From: Chalara sp. BL73
Taxonomy: Eukaryota > Ascomycota > Leotiomycetes > Helotiales
Direction: 5' to 3'
Assembly: GCA_918026815.1 (NCBI GenBank)
Contig: CAKJVC010000073.1
Coordinates: 62,001 to 126,000, forward strand
DNA length: 64,000 nt
The position numbers and the translations under genes were made by a program. Below are positions 11,375-21,267 of this stretch, one piece after another. The first letter of the stretch is position 1, and every line of letters begins with the position of its first letter. The notes under the pieces were generated by a model. That model was not told the origin of the DNA, ran no database searches, and saw only the letters and a program-made list of their open reading frames with translations.

Positions 11375-12070
11375 ATGGAAGAGGAAGGTCTGGAAGTTGC
11401 TTGCGCCATTGGCAATGTGGATATCACCAGGGTTGTGCTAGAATCAGGTGTCGAGATCTCGGCTGCGGATAGCGTGGGCCGGACGCCAATATACACGACT
11501 GCTCGAAACGGGCACTTGGAAGTCCTCAGATTGCTCGTGGACGCCGGAGGCGATATCACGATCTCGGACAACGATGGACGAACGCCTTTGTACGTCACCG
11601 CGTTTCATGGGCATGTTAAAACGGCCGAACTGCTTCTTCGGCGCGGAGCCGACCTATCAGTTGCAAACAAGTTTAGCACGACGCCGTTGCGCCTCGCGGC
11701 AGATGAGGGACATTTTGAATTAGTAAAGTTGTTTATCGAGAATGGGGCCGACATTGAGGAAGGCGATGATGAAGGCTGGGCACCATTGATTTCCGCGTCT
11801 TGTTCAGGGTATGTCGATATTGTTAAGTTACTTATAGATTGTGGCGCCGACATTACAGCCTCGACAAACAGAGGATGGACGTCACTACTGTCCGCATCTG
11901 ACGCAGGACATATCGACATAGTTCAACTCCTTCTTAGCTGCGAGGCGGATATTACAACTACAGACGACGATGGATGGACACCGTTGTACGCAGCCTCTGT
12001 CCGTGGGCACCACAATATTGTCAAAATTCTCCTCGAGCAAGGCGCCAGTACCAGTGACCCATCTCAATAG
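11375..12070 (+). CDS. Ankyrin-repeat protein
   Basis: This single frame of 231 residues is made almost wholly of ankyrin repeats: about seven 33-residue units with the TPLYxxAxxGHxxxVxLLLxxGAD pattern (for example RTPIYTTARNGHLEVLRLLV, then GWTPLYAASVRGHHNIVKIL). Ankyrin stacks mediate protein-protein binding. No effector domain is attached. The frame begins at ATG 11375 directly with a partial repeat, so this could be the C-terminal exon of a longer ankyrin or NLR protein whose 5' part is gone; a short unrelated frame precedes it at 11272. There is no internal stop. Confidence 0.7.
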   Translation: MEEEGLEVACAIGNVDITRVVLESGVEISAADSVGRTPIYTTARNGHLEVLRLLVDAGGDITISDNDGRTPLYVTAFHGHVKTAELLLRRGADLSVANKFSTTPLRLAADEGHFELVKLFIENGADIEEGDDEGWAPLISASCSGYVDIVKLLIDCGADITASTNRGWTSLLSASDAGHIDIVQLLLSCEADITTTDDDGWTPLYAASVRGHHNIVKILLEQGASTSDPSQ

Positions 12071-12496
12071 ATCACCTGCCACAGTTGGGTCGGACTCAAA
12101 GTCGGCGAGGACACTGCATCACTCAGACTTTCCCGTCCTAGACGGAGGCAATAGCCACATGCCATGCAGAGCAGCACTCGCAAATCTGGCAGGTAGACGA
12201 ACGCGTCCCCCTTGAACTCCGCCGTCTAGCCGCCACCCAAGCGCACGCATACCCGCAAAGAAGGCGAAGGGTTCCCATGGAGAGCATTTTGGATTTATGA
12301 TGCAGGATATGTGGTGCACATGGTATATGCTCTCCTGATTTAGGGGCATTTTGCTTACGAACTTTAGGTTTACGCCCTAAACCCGTGGATTGCTACAGGT
12401 GGGTAGAGGGTAATGACGACTTCCTTTCGAATTTGTACTATCCGGACGGTCCCACGCCTAATATAGTGCCTCAGAATACATTTAAATGATGCCAAA
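12071..12496. other. Intergenic, nothing supported
   Basis: This stretch lies between the ankyrin gene and a convergent BTB relic. Only short, unsupported frames occur. Confidence 0.45.
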
Positions 12497-12835
12497 TTAC
12501 GCAATCTTCAGCTTGAGGTCGGATGCAAAGTCTCCGAGCTCCCGGATAAGATCTTAGAATGGCCGTTTTTGGATGAGTTCCTTTCTATGCGATGCTGCTT
12601 CCTCCACCATAACCCTTCCAGTTTCGGGAGCCTGGGTTTCTTCTGAGGTAGAATATACTTCAAGGATACAATTAGGGAAGGCGTCACTCTCCCATTGTTC
12701 CTTTAGTTGCAATTTGGACCTTTCGCACGAGAGATTATTCAGGTCCCCCATACGAAACTTGTCTGCTAGGGCAAATACTCGGGAATTTTTGAGTAACTCG
12801 TAGCTAAACTCGTGTCTTTCCCTTTTCAAACCCAC
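12497..12835 (-). pseudogene. BTB-family protein C-terminal relic
   Basis: The minus strand reads NSRVFALADKFRMGDLNNL, later SHRKELIQKRPF, a TAA stop at about 12555, then in the same frame DLIRELGDFASDLKLKIA and a stop at 12497-12499. This is the C-terminal half of the large fungal BTB family (the ALADKY...L, VYS, HRKELL, ELGDFASDL signature). The internal TAA can come from CAA by one transition. The BTB fold itself, expected further upstream, is missing, so this is a 5'-truncated, nonsense-containing remnant. It differs in type from the intact BTB gene at 7619-8898. Confidence 0.65.
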
Positions 12836-13288
12836 TACTCAAAGCATCGGTAAGTATTAGCTACAAATGCCTAAAAACGACTCTGTGTGCCGGGATGGCG
12901 ACCTTCGATTTGCCAAGGTAGATGGTCACATCAGAGAACCTGGCGTAATATGGTTTGAATTGGCCAGACTCACTTTGCAAATGATCGCTTGGAGTATATA
13001 CCACCGAGGTTCCACAGTTTCAGGATGCGACATTGCAGATAAACGTTAGGATATATGATAGGTGCCATAGCCTCGAATTGCTGTGTGGTAGAGGGACCTT
13101 GGGGGGAACTCAGGTTCGGGACATTAGAAAGAGTCGAGTCTGTTGGATCGTTAAATCCACATCGGCCGGAACAACTTTTGTCCACAACATCGGCAAGCAA
13201 ATAAATCGAAGCGCAAAACACCACGCGCGTCTTGCAATTATTCTCATCATCATTCCAGATTTGCATCATTAGCAAGAAGGTTTCGCCC
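12836..13288. other. Intergenic, upstream region of the chromodomain gene
   Basis: No supported gene. A long minus-strand frame (12970-13356) overlaps the start of the chromodomain gene and has no family resemblance. Confidence 0.4.
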
Positions 13289-14368
13289 ATGGCGCGCATG
13301 AGCAATGTCAATGAGGGCTTAATACAAGTGATGGGACGCAAGCCCAAGCTTGACAATCGGAATAAAAGCCTTTCGGGTGTCTCTGATACTATGCCCTTAA
13401 CACCTCAGAAGAAATTTCAGCCAAGGAGGTCTTGGACTTCGATTAACAAAGGTCGAAGCGTACATCAAATCGAAGAAGCCTCCCCGCCGTCGAATATCGC
13501 CCACAAAATCGTATCTAAAAGCTTACCACCATCGTCAACTTCGGCCGCTTCTGAACCTCTGGGAGACTCGACACGGGGGGTTTAAGGCCACGTTCGATAG
13601 CGAATGTCACTACCGTCCAGTCAGCCCACGTTCCAGCATTGCCATCACTCACGGTGTCGACCAGAAGCCCAGCCCAGTCACGCATCCGACTGCCTCCGAA
13701 GCCCACAACTTTTCAGCTCGATATCCTCAAGTCTGCCACATTCGAGACCCCTACTCAAGCTAAATTTCTGCCTTCGGATATTAACCAAGTCACCACAGGA
13801 GTGAGCACCGTACCTATATCAGATGACCATCAAGCTGGTACAGCCGCAGACAAATTAAACTTGGAGCCTGTGGATAATATTGAGATGGCAGACGTTGATG
13901 GAGAGGGTGATCCTGGCGAGGCGAAACAGTCACGGACTCACACTGGAGATAACAATGATGACTATTTTGAGGTCGAAGCTATTAAGAGCTGCATGCTTGG
14001 TGCAAGGGTACGTTGCTTCTCGGCGTTCTTTATATATATACTTACTATAATTTTCTTCTTCTAGGGAATGGTCCTCTTACAAGTCAAGTGGAAGGGCTAT
14101 GAGGAACCTTCAGATATAACGTGGGAACCTGAAAGGAGTCTGAGGTATGAGATCACATGGCTACCTCGTGGCGTTTTGGCAGACTTGCTGACGTTCTTTT
14201 CTCGATAGGAACGATATCCCACAGATTCTCGACGGATATTTCGAAGAACGAGGTGGCCGAGACAAAGTTTTAAATGACCTTCGAGAGAAACGGGCAAGGG
14301 GAACGGCATATGCGAGAAAAAGGGGCATAGCAAAGGTCAAGGGTAGGAAATCAAAGAAGGGAGCTTGA
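13289..14368 (+). CDS. Chromodomain protein (HP1-like single chromodomain)
   Basis: A low-complexity Ser/Pro/Thr-rich N-terminal region (about 220 residues) precedes a chromodomain spread over three exons: DDYFEVEAIKSCMLGAR, then MVLLQVKWKGYEEPSDITWE, then a segment ending ILDGYFEERGGRDK and a basic tail. The aromatic-cage positions (Y/F of YFEVE, W of VKWKGY, the TWE segment) are present, so methyl-lysine histone binding is likely. Introns at 14008-14064 (GTACGT...CTAG) and 14145-14208 (GTATGA, CTGAC branch, ATAG) are clear. Near 13580 the frame changes after a run of six G. Either a 41-nt intron (13580-13620, weak GTTTAA donor) or a one-base deletion explains this. Downstream frame is clean. 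Confidence 0.7.
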
Positions 14369-15090
14369 AAGACTTCTCCGTCTGCACTGTTCTGCTTGGC
14401 GCGAGTATGGAGCAGCGACGCGACTTTTATTTGACATAGAGGCATTGGTAGATAATTATGGTAGACAAATCGTGCGATGAAAGCTCTCGATGTTGAAGAG
14501 CCAAGGTCCTACCTATGCGAAGTTGAGCAATGCCGTCGGATGCGGAATGTGAGCAATCTAACTAGTTAGTAGTCCCTTCGCTTAGTGCCCAGCTTGCTGT
14601 TGACACCCTCATCACACTGTAGGTTGTGATCATGAAGTAGAGAATATCGAGATCGAAGTTAAACCGCGCTCATTCAGGTTGTAGACGGTTTTCCGAGTTT
14701 GGCTTTAACGTCTTCTGGAAACAGACAAACTGGGATAGGATAGATAAGTTGCTACTCTTCTATTAGTGCGGCCTTTAAAAGTTGAGGCAACTACTAACCA
14801 TTTGCTCTCTTAATGGTGGCCACGATTCTGAACACTAGATTTCTGGCGTTTCAAGTTAAGGGACTGTTGTTCCTCTGCATACAAAGAAAAAAGCTGGTAT
14901 TATACGGGATATTAACGCTTCTAAGACCAAGAGGGTCCCTAGCTAGACAATACCGGCTTCCTTGCATTCAGATGCTCCATGCATCATCAAGACCTGCTCT
15001 TATCTTCATATCTGTTGAGCGTGTTTGATTCGGGAAGAGAAGGAAGATGACCAAAAAATATCGCAAAGAATCAAAATGAGAGAAGAAACA
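14369..15090. other. Convergent intergenic region
   Basis: This region lies between the 3' ends of the plus-strand chromodomain gene and the minus-strand microexon HET gene. No supported gene is seen. Confidence 0.5.
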
Positions 15091-18000
15091 TTAGAGGATC
15101 TGTGCCGTATCGTCTTGACCATCAAACAGTATAAAACGCTGCTGGATTGAACCCATCCCAACCCTCCTAAATTCCAATTCCAGAAATCGCTTTCTAACAA
15201 ACAGCACGTGATATTTCCGTTTCCCACCCTCTACTCCAGTCTCTCTTCCGATTATAACAAACCGTACATCTTCTAGTGGGACGTTCTCTAGTTCAGTATC
15301 AAAATGCAGATCCCCGACTTTGTTATTCTCCTTGTCATATATAACGCGATCGAGTTTGTTATCCTCGCGTTTGCTATCCTCGCGTTTGTTATCCTCGAGT
15401 TTGATCTCCCAATTTTGAAGTCGTCTTACTCGAGTCTCCAAAACAGAGTTGACCTTCATAATTTGAACGCTCTTATCCCATTCAATGTCTCCAAAGGTTA
15501 TGTTTTGCAAGTACTGGATCTTCCCGTCATATGCCATCCAAGACCACGATGGAGGCGCCTTACTAGCCGCGAAACGTATCTGCCCTAGGGGAGTATTCTG
15601 CGCCCGTTGCCACAGGACGCTTCTGTGGAGGAAGCATTCAAAGATCCCGTATCTAACATTGGTATCGAGAGCGTTGGCCAACGCTATGGCTAGTGAGTCG
15701 ATCGCCACGGGCCTGTCTGTCGGTTCTGTAATACCTAAGTTCGAGTAGTCCGTGAAAAGAGATTGAACAAGCTCGATTTGAGCCTTAACAGAACGGTCGT
15801 TAATAGAACGAGGAAATTCTGGGTCACTTCGAAAAGACAATTGCGCGCTGATTTTATTAGAAATTAGCAAGCTCATTATTAAGTACTCGGTAATAAATAA
15901 AGAAACACAAGCTGTAGAGACGAAAAGCGGCGCGTGTAAACTAAGCCCTGGATGTGGACTTACTTCCTCATATAAGTAAGCGTTTCGCAACGCACCCCAC
16001 CGCCACATTCCCAATATGTTTGCCTCTTCGTGAAATGGATTATTCGGCGTGATAAGGCTCGTTCCTGTAACACCCATGCCCGCTTATTCAAAACCCCTTC
16101 CACGACGTCGCCATCGAAATCATCAATTGATGTGCAAACATAGACTTTGCCATGTGAGGACGTGGCCACTGTCACATACTGCGGATCTTTCTCTTCCAGT
16201 GGAGGGCGGTTGAGAAATCCTTCGTTTGAGCTTTCGGCGGAGGTGGCAGCAATCGTATAGTAAGCATTCTTAAAGACTGCTTCCATCTTCTTGGATTCGG
16301 TCTTCCAGTCCTCTGGTTCATCCTGAATAATACAAAGCGAATCGATCCAGAGGTATTGCTGGCCGAGTTCTTGAGTGACTTTAATTGCGTCTTGAAATGT
16401 CTGCGGCAGCTTTGTAACTGGAAACCCTTTCGTCCTCTCATTTTTGTTGCCGATAGTTGTACACCAGTTCTTCTGTTCTTCCGTTGGAGCGCCCCAGCAA
16501 TGTGACAGAGCAACGTAGTGTACTCTTCGACTGATTTTGTCTTTGTCTGTCAAAACGAGGCGTGCGGTGCGGCCGTCTCCCACATCAATGACCCGGGTTG
16601 GCATTAGAGCTGTATCGGGGTCAGGACAGCATCCACCGCGTTGCGAGCATTTGCCTTCATCACAAAGTCGAATCCATTCCTTGATGAGTTCGAAATGGAG
16701 CGGGCTACCAGATTGTAGAAATCCGGGAAGTCCGGGTTGGATTGATCTTAACCTTCCATAGTCATCTTGGGGCTCTAAATAATATTAGCTGTTTATTCTA
16801 GAACTTTCAACAAAGTAGAGCAGTTTCACACACTCGGCACAGCACAGATCCTTACATATTGCCGAGCTTCAAGAAGTCGCGTCTCGGGCTCCTTGTTCCT
16901 GGCTTCTTCAAGGCGTTTGGAGAAGATTTGACAGAGAACACAGCTATCCTCTCGATTATGTAACGAAAAGAGAGGGGCATTTAGGTCAAGATTTCGACAG
17001 TAATCGCATAATTTTGAAGAGTCTTCATGACTAGGGGGCAAATTTAACTGAATTTCTGCAACGTTGGATGGGTAGGTCCATTCCTGGTGGGCATGCTAGA
17101 TTTGTTCATCTATATTAGCATTATATACTACAGACAGTGTATAAGCTAACTCACAAACTAGCAAATTAAAACAAATATAGTCAGCTATATTATTAGGTTA
17201 ACATAGCAATACATACTTCCTAAAGTATAATATTAGCCACCTACTTTCCCTATATTATCGGCAGAGCTACACTTACATCCTAAATCACCATAAAGACGCC
17301 TACGGTCAGCTACTCCCTCCTCTCTCCCTTATTAGCAGAGCTGTACTTACACGCTAAATCACCATAAAGACGCCCACGGTCAGCTACTCCCTCCTCTCTC
17401 CTTTATCGGCAGAGCTCGACTTACATCCTAAATCACCATAAAGACGCCCACGGTCAGCTACTTCTTCCTCTTTCTTTTACTAGCAGAGCTGGACTTACAG
17501 ACTAAATCACCATAAAGACGCCTACGGTCAGCTATTCCTTCCTCTCTCCTTTATCGGCAAAGCTCGATTTACATCCTAAATCACCATAAAGACGCCTACG
17601 GTCAGCTACTCTTTCCTCTTTCCTTTATCGGCAGAGCTGGACTTACAGACTAAATCACCATAAAAACGCCCACGGTCAGCTACTCCCTCCTCTTTCCTTT
17701 ATCGGCAGCGCTCGACTTACATACTAATTCACCATAAAGACGCCCACGGTCAGCTACTTCCTCCTCTCTCCTTTATTGGCAGCGCTCGACTTACAGCCTA
17801 ATTCACCATAAAGACGGCCACGGTCAGCTACTTTCTTTTATCGGCAGAGCTCGACTTACACCCTAAATCACCATAAAGACGGCCACGGTCAGTTACTCTC
17901 TCCTCTCTCCTTTACTAGCAGAGCTAGACTTACAGCCTAAATCACCATAAAGACGCCCACGGTCAGCTACTCCCTCCTCTCTCTTTTATCGGCAGAGCTG

Positions 18001-20233
18001 GACTTACAGCCTAAATCACCATAAAGACGCCCACGGTCAGCTACTCCCTCCTCTCTCCTTTATCGGCAGAGCTCGACTTACAATCTAATTCACCATAAAG
18101 ACGCCTACGGTTAGCTACTCCCTCCTCTCTTAGCAGAGCTGTACTTACAAACTAAATCACCATAAGGACGCCCACGATCAGCTACTCTCTCCCTTATCGG
18201 CAGAGCTGGACTTACAGCCTAATTCACCATAAAGACGCCTACGGTCAGCTACTCCCTCCTCTCTCCCTTATCGGCAGAGCTCGACTTACAAGCTAAATCA
18301 CCATAAAGACGCCCACGGTCAGCTACTCCCTCCTCTCTTAGCAGAGCTGTACGTACAAACTAAATCACCATAAGGACGCCTACGGTCAGCTACTCTCTCC
18401 TCTCTCCCTTACTATCAGAGCTGGACTTACAAACTACATCACCATAAAGACGCCCACGGTCAGCTGCTTCCTCCTCTCTCCTTTATCGGCAGAGCTCGAC
18501 TTACACGCTAAATCACCATAAGGACGCCCACGGTCAGCTACTCTCTCCTCTCTCTCTTATCGGCAGAGCTATACTTACTTCCTAAATCACCATAAAGACG
18601 CCCACGGTCAGCTACTACCTCCTCTCTCCTTTATCGGCAGAGCTCGACTTACATCCTAAATCACCATAAAAACGCCCACGGTCAGCTACTCTCTCCTCTC
18701 TCCTTTATCGGCAGAGCTGGACTTACATCCTAAATCACCATAAAGACGCCCACGGTCAGCTACTCCCTCCTCTCTCCCTTATCGGCAGAGCTCGACTTAC
18801 AAGCTAAATCACCATAAGGACGCCCACGGTCAGCTACTCCTTCCTATTAGTAGAGCTGGACTTACAACCTAAATCACCATAAAGACGCCCACGGTCAGCA
18901 ACTACCTCCTCTCTCCTTTATTAGAGAGCTATACTTACATACTAAATCACCATAAGAACGCCCACGGTCAGCAACTTCCTCCTCTCTCCCTTATCGGCAG
19001 AGCTGGACTTACACGCTAATTCACCATAAAGACGCCCACGGTCAGCTACTCCCTCCTCTCTCCTTTATCGGCAGAGCTGGACTTACATACTAAATCACCA
19101 TAAAGACGCCCACGGTCAGCTACTTCTTCCTCTTTCCTTTATCGGCAGAGCTGGACTTACACGCTAATTCACCATAAAGACGCCCACGGTCAGCTACTTC
19201 CTCCTCTCTTTTTTACTAGCAGAGCTGAACTTACAGCCTAAATCACCATAAAGACGCCCACGGTCAGCTACTCTCTCCTCTCTCCCTTATCGGCAGAGCT
19301 GTACTTACAGCCTAAATCACCATAAGGACGCCCACGGTCAGCAACTCCCTCCTGTCTCCCTTATCGACAAAGCTAGACGTACACCCTAAATCATCATAAA
19401 GACGCCCACGGTCAGCTACTCCCTTTTCTCTCCTTTATCAGAGAGCTGTACTTACATACTAATTCACCATAAGGACACCCACAGTCAGCTACTCCTTCCT
19501 CTCTCTCTTATCGGCAGAGCTGGACTTACACGCTAATTCACCATAAAGACGCCCACGGTTAGCTACTCCTTCCTCTCTCTTTTATCGGCAGAGCTGGACT
19601 TACAAGCTAATTCACCATAACGACGCCTACGGTCAGCTACTTCTTCTTCTTTCTCTTATCGGCAGAGCTGGACTTACATCCTAATTTACCATAAGGACGC
19701 CCACGGTCAGCTACTCTTTCCTCTTTCTTTTATCGGCAGAGCTATACTTACGAACTAAATCACCATAAGGACGCTCACGGTCAGCTACTCCCTCCTCTCT
19801 TTCTTATCGGCAGAGCTAGACTTACACGCTAAATCACCATAAAAACGCCCACGGTCAGCTACTACCTCCTCTCTCTTTTATCGGCAGAGCTGGACTTACA
19901 GCCTAATTCACCATAAAGACGCCCACGGTCAGCTACTCTCTCCTCTCTCCCTTATCGGCAGAGCTGTACTTACATCCTAAATCACCATAAGGACGCCCAC
20001 GGTCAGCTACTCCCTCCTCTCTTCCCAGAGCTGGACTTACATCCTAATTCACCATAAAGACGCCCACGGTCAGCTACTCCCTCCTCTCTCCCTTATCGGC
20101 AGAGCTGTACTTACTTCCTATATTAATATTATTATAGGCAATAGATACTGTCCTAGATTATAGCACTTACTTGAAAGTATTCACCATGATCCTCCCCGCT
20201 ATCGAAAGTGTAGGAAGATTTCGTCGCCATCAT
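15091..20233 (-). CDS. HET-domain protein with a 42-microexon hypervariable segment
   Basis: Proposed 46-exon gene. Exon 1 is 20233-20171 (21 codons, starting ATGATGGCG and ending GAATACTTTCAA before GTAAGT). Then come 42 exons of exactly 3 nt, and HET exons 17095-16834, 16774-15964 and 15847-15091, totalling 672 residues. The last two introns are 59 nt (GTGTGT...TTTAG) and 116 nt (GTAAGT...ATCAG), and all phases close. The HET part shows Cys pairs (LCDYCRNLDL, CVLCQIF), the HET core (VHYVALSHCWGAPTEEQ, QQYLWIDSLCIIQDE), NKRAWVLQERALSRRI, YWECGGGVRCET, and the usual C-terminal half. The first HET exon has no ATG in frame before the domain and is open back to a CTAG acceptor at 17096, so a start must be spliced in from upstream. 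A short charged tandem repeat (KREDNKREDSKRED) lies near the C-terminus. HET proteins execute incompatibility cell death. The splicing is inferred from signals and phase. Confidence 0.72.
17155..20117 (-). repeat. 74-bp tandem array: intron plus 3-nt microexon, ~40 near-identical units
   Basis: On the minus strand each unit reads TTTAG or ATTAG (acceptor), three bases, GTAAGT (donor), a polypyrimidine/purine spacer, AGCTGACC (branch point) and again the acceptor. The three-base exons start at plus positions 20115, 20041, 19974, 19900, 19826, 19752, 19678, 19604, 19530, 19456, 19383, 19309, 19235, 19161, 19087, 19013, 18939, 18866, 18801, 18727, 18653, 18579, 18505, 18431, 18357, 18290, 18216, 18149, 18082, 18008, 17934, 17860, 17795, 17721, 17647, 17573, 17499, 17425, 17351, 17277, 17217 and 17155. 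All are phase 0. Codons: Asp 8, Ala 7, Arg 6, Phe 5, Tyr 4, Leu 3, Glu 3, Gly 2, Ser 2, Val 1, Ile 1; the first 14 read EDDARFDLRYGAAR. 38 of 42 end in T. Intron length is mostly 71 nt (range 57-71). The last two units (17155-17276) are diverged. Confidence 0.85.
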
Positions 20234-20307
20234 GTTAGGGAGACAAAGTAGAGGACAGATATGTGGTGATGTAAAAGGATGGATTGCCAGCTCAGAGGCG
20301 CTTGTCA

Positions 20308-20319
20308 GATATATGTAGA
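20308..20319 (-). promoter_or_regulatory. TATA-like box upstream of the microexon HET gene
   Basis: The minus strand reads CTACATATATCT about 75-85 bases before the proposed ATG at 20233, a plausible fungal TATA position. The only support is its sequence and spacing. Confidence 0.3.
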
Positions 20320-20363
20320 GGCTAAGCCTAAAAGGGACTAATAGGTCACGTGCTAAAATCCTC

Positions 20364-20820
20364 CTACCACTCAAGTAAGAGCATTATTACCTCTGCTCCA
20401 AATCTACTTGCAATTATCTTCACCATATCTTCTGTAATCACTGCATCTGCCCCGCGCTGCTCAAGCAAGAGTATCATCACCTCTTCCCAACAGGACCTAT
20501 TCCCTGCCGCTGCTTTCACTACTTCTTCTGTAATCACTACGTCTGCCTTACGCTGCTCAAGCAAGACCATTATCACCTCTTTCCACGGGACCCATTCCCT
20601 GCCGCTACTTTTATCACCTCCTCTGTAACCACCACCTCTACCCCGCGCTGCTCAAGTAAGAGCATTATCACTTCTTTCCCACAAAGCCGATTCCCTGCCG
20701 CTACTTTTATCACCTCTTCTGTAATCACCGCCTCTGCCCCGCGCTGTTCAAGCAAAAGCATCATCACCTCTTTCCCAAATCTACTTGCAATTATCTTCAC
20801 ATACCCAATTGTTCGAAATG
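20364..20820 (-). pseudogene. NLR-associated ~42-residue repeat relic
   Basis: The minus strand encodes about four copies of a unit of the form EVIMLLLEQRGAEAVITEEV followed by KVAAGN, a repeat known from the C-termini of fungal NACHT and related recognition proteins. The frame shifts by one near 20573-20590 (between the AAGNGSRGK segment and VIMVLLEQRKAD). The array begins abruptly at about 20820 and stops at TAG 20364-20366, so only the repeat end of the original gene remains. It lies about 130 bases upstream of the microexon HET start on the same strand and overlaps that gene's likely promoter region. Confidence 0.6.
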
Positions 20821-21267
20821 GGGGACATATTGCAAGACCAGCACAGCATAGTAGTTGACATTGCGAACACATTCGCGACAACTGCAGTCGACACCGAAAC
20901 GCGCAAGCTGCTCGGTCGTTTCTCATATGTGCCGGCCGAGATTCGATACATGATATCTGCAAATTGTGGGCGGCATCTTTTCTTCTCTCTTGCCACGGTT
21001 AGTGAGACATCATGTCCTCTCTTCCGCGTCGTCGACCACTGCCCAGCGCGAAATGCCATTGAGCTCAAATACGACACCACTATCGATACCCTTAATGCGG
21101 TGTTACTTCCAGTCTTTGGCCAGAGGTATATATCATCATTAAGCTACAGCTGCGCCGGGGGAATCTTGGTGAAGGGAACAACAATAAAAGGCATCAGGTT
21201 TATGATGGGTCCTTATGGTCTCCTGTCTCTTAGCATTCTATATTTGGATGATACAATTTCTCCCTAG
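20818..21267 (+). pseudogene. F-box-like protein, N-terminal part, degenerate 3'
   Basis: From ATG 20818 the frame gives a segment with LGRFSYVPAEIRYMIS, resembling the start of fungal F-box-like proteins, then ARNAIELKYDTTIDTLNAV and FGQRYISSLSY, then GPYGLLSLSILYLDDTISPW-like sequence. I recall this pattern from large fungal families, but the assignment is tentative. The open frame ends at 21267; related residues appear to continue in shifted frames to about 21660 (for example SWSACLVGNSIAVHR near 21300), consistent with a decayed 3' half or an unrecognised intron. It starts head-to-head with the NLR-repeat relic. Function cannot be assigned. Confidence 0.4.

Noticed and set aside
12970..13356. 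Minus-strand 128-residue frame
   Set aside because: Lies antisense to the chromodomain gene start and resembles no family; likely a chance open frame.
17217..20117. CRISPR-like array (regular repeats with short variable parts)
   Set aside because: The variable part is only 3 nt, the repeat is 71 nt with eukaryotic splice signals, and the surroundings are fungal; no cas genes.
17217..20117. Simple non-coding minisatellite inside one 3-kb intron
   Set aside because: Not fully excluded, but constant GT, AG and branch points in every unit, strict 3-nt exon length and phase agreement on both sides make a coding microexon array the better reading.
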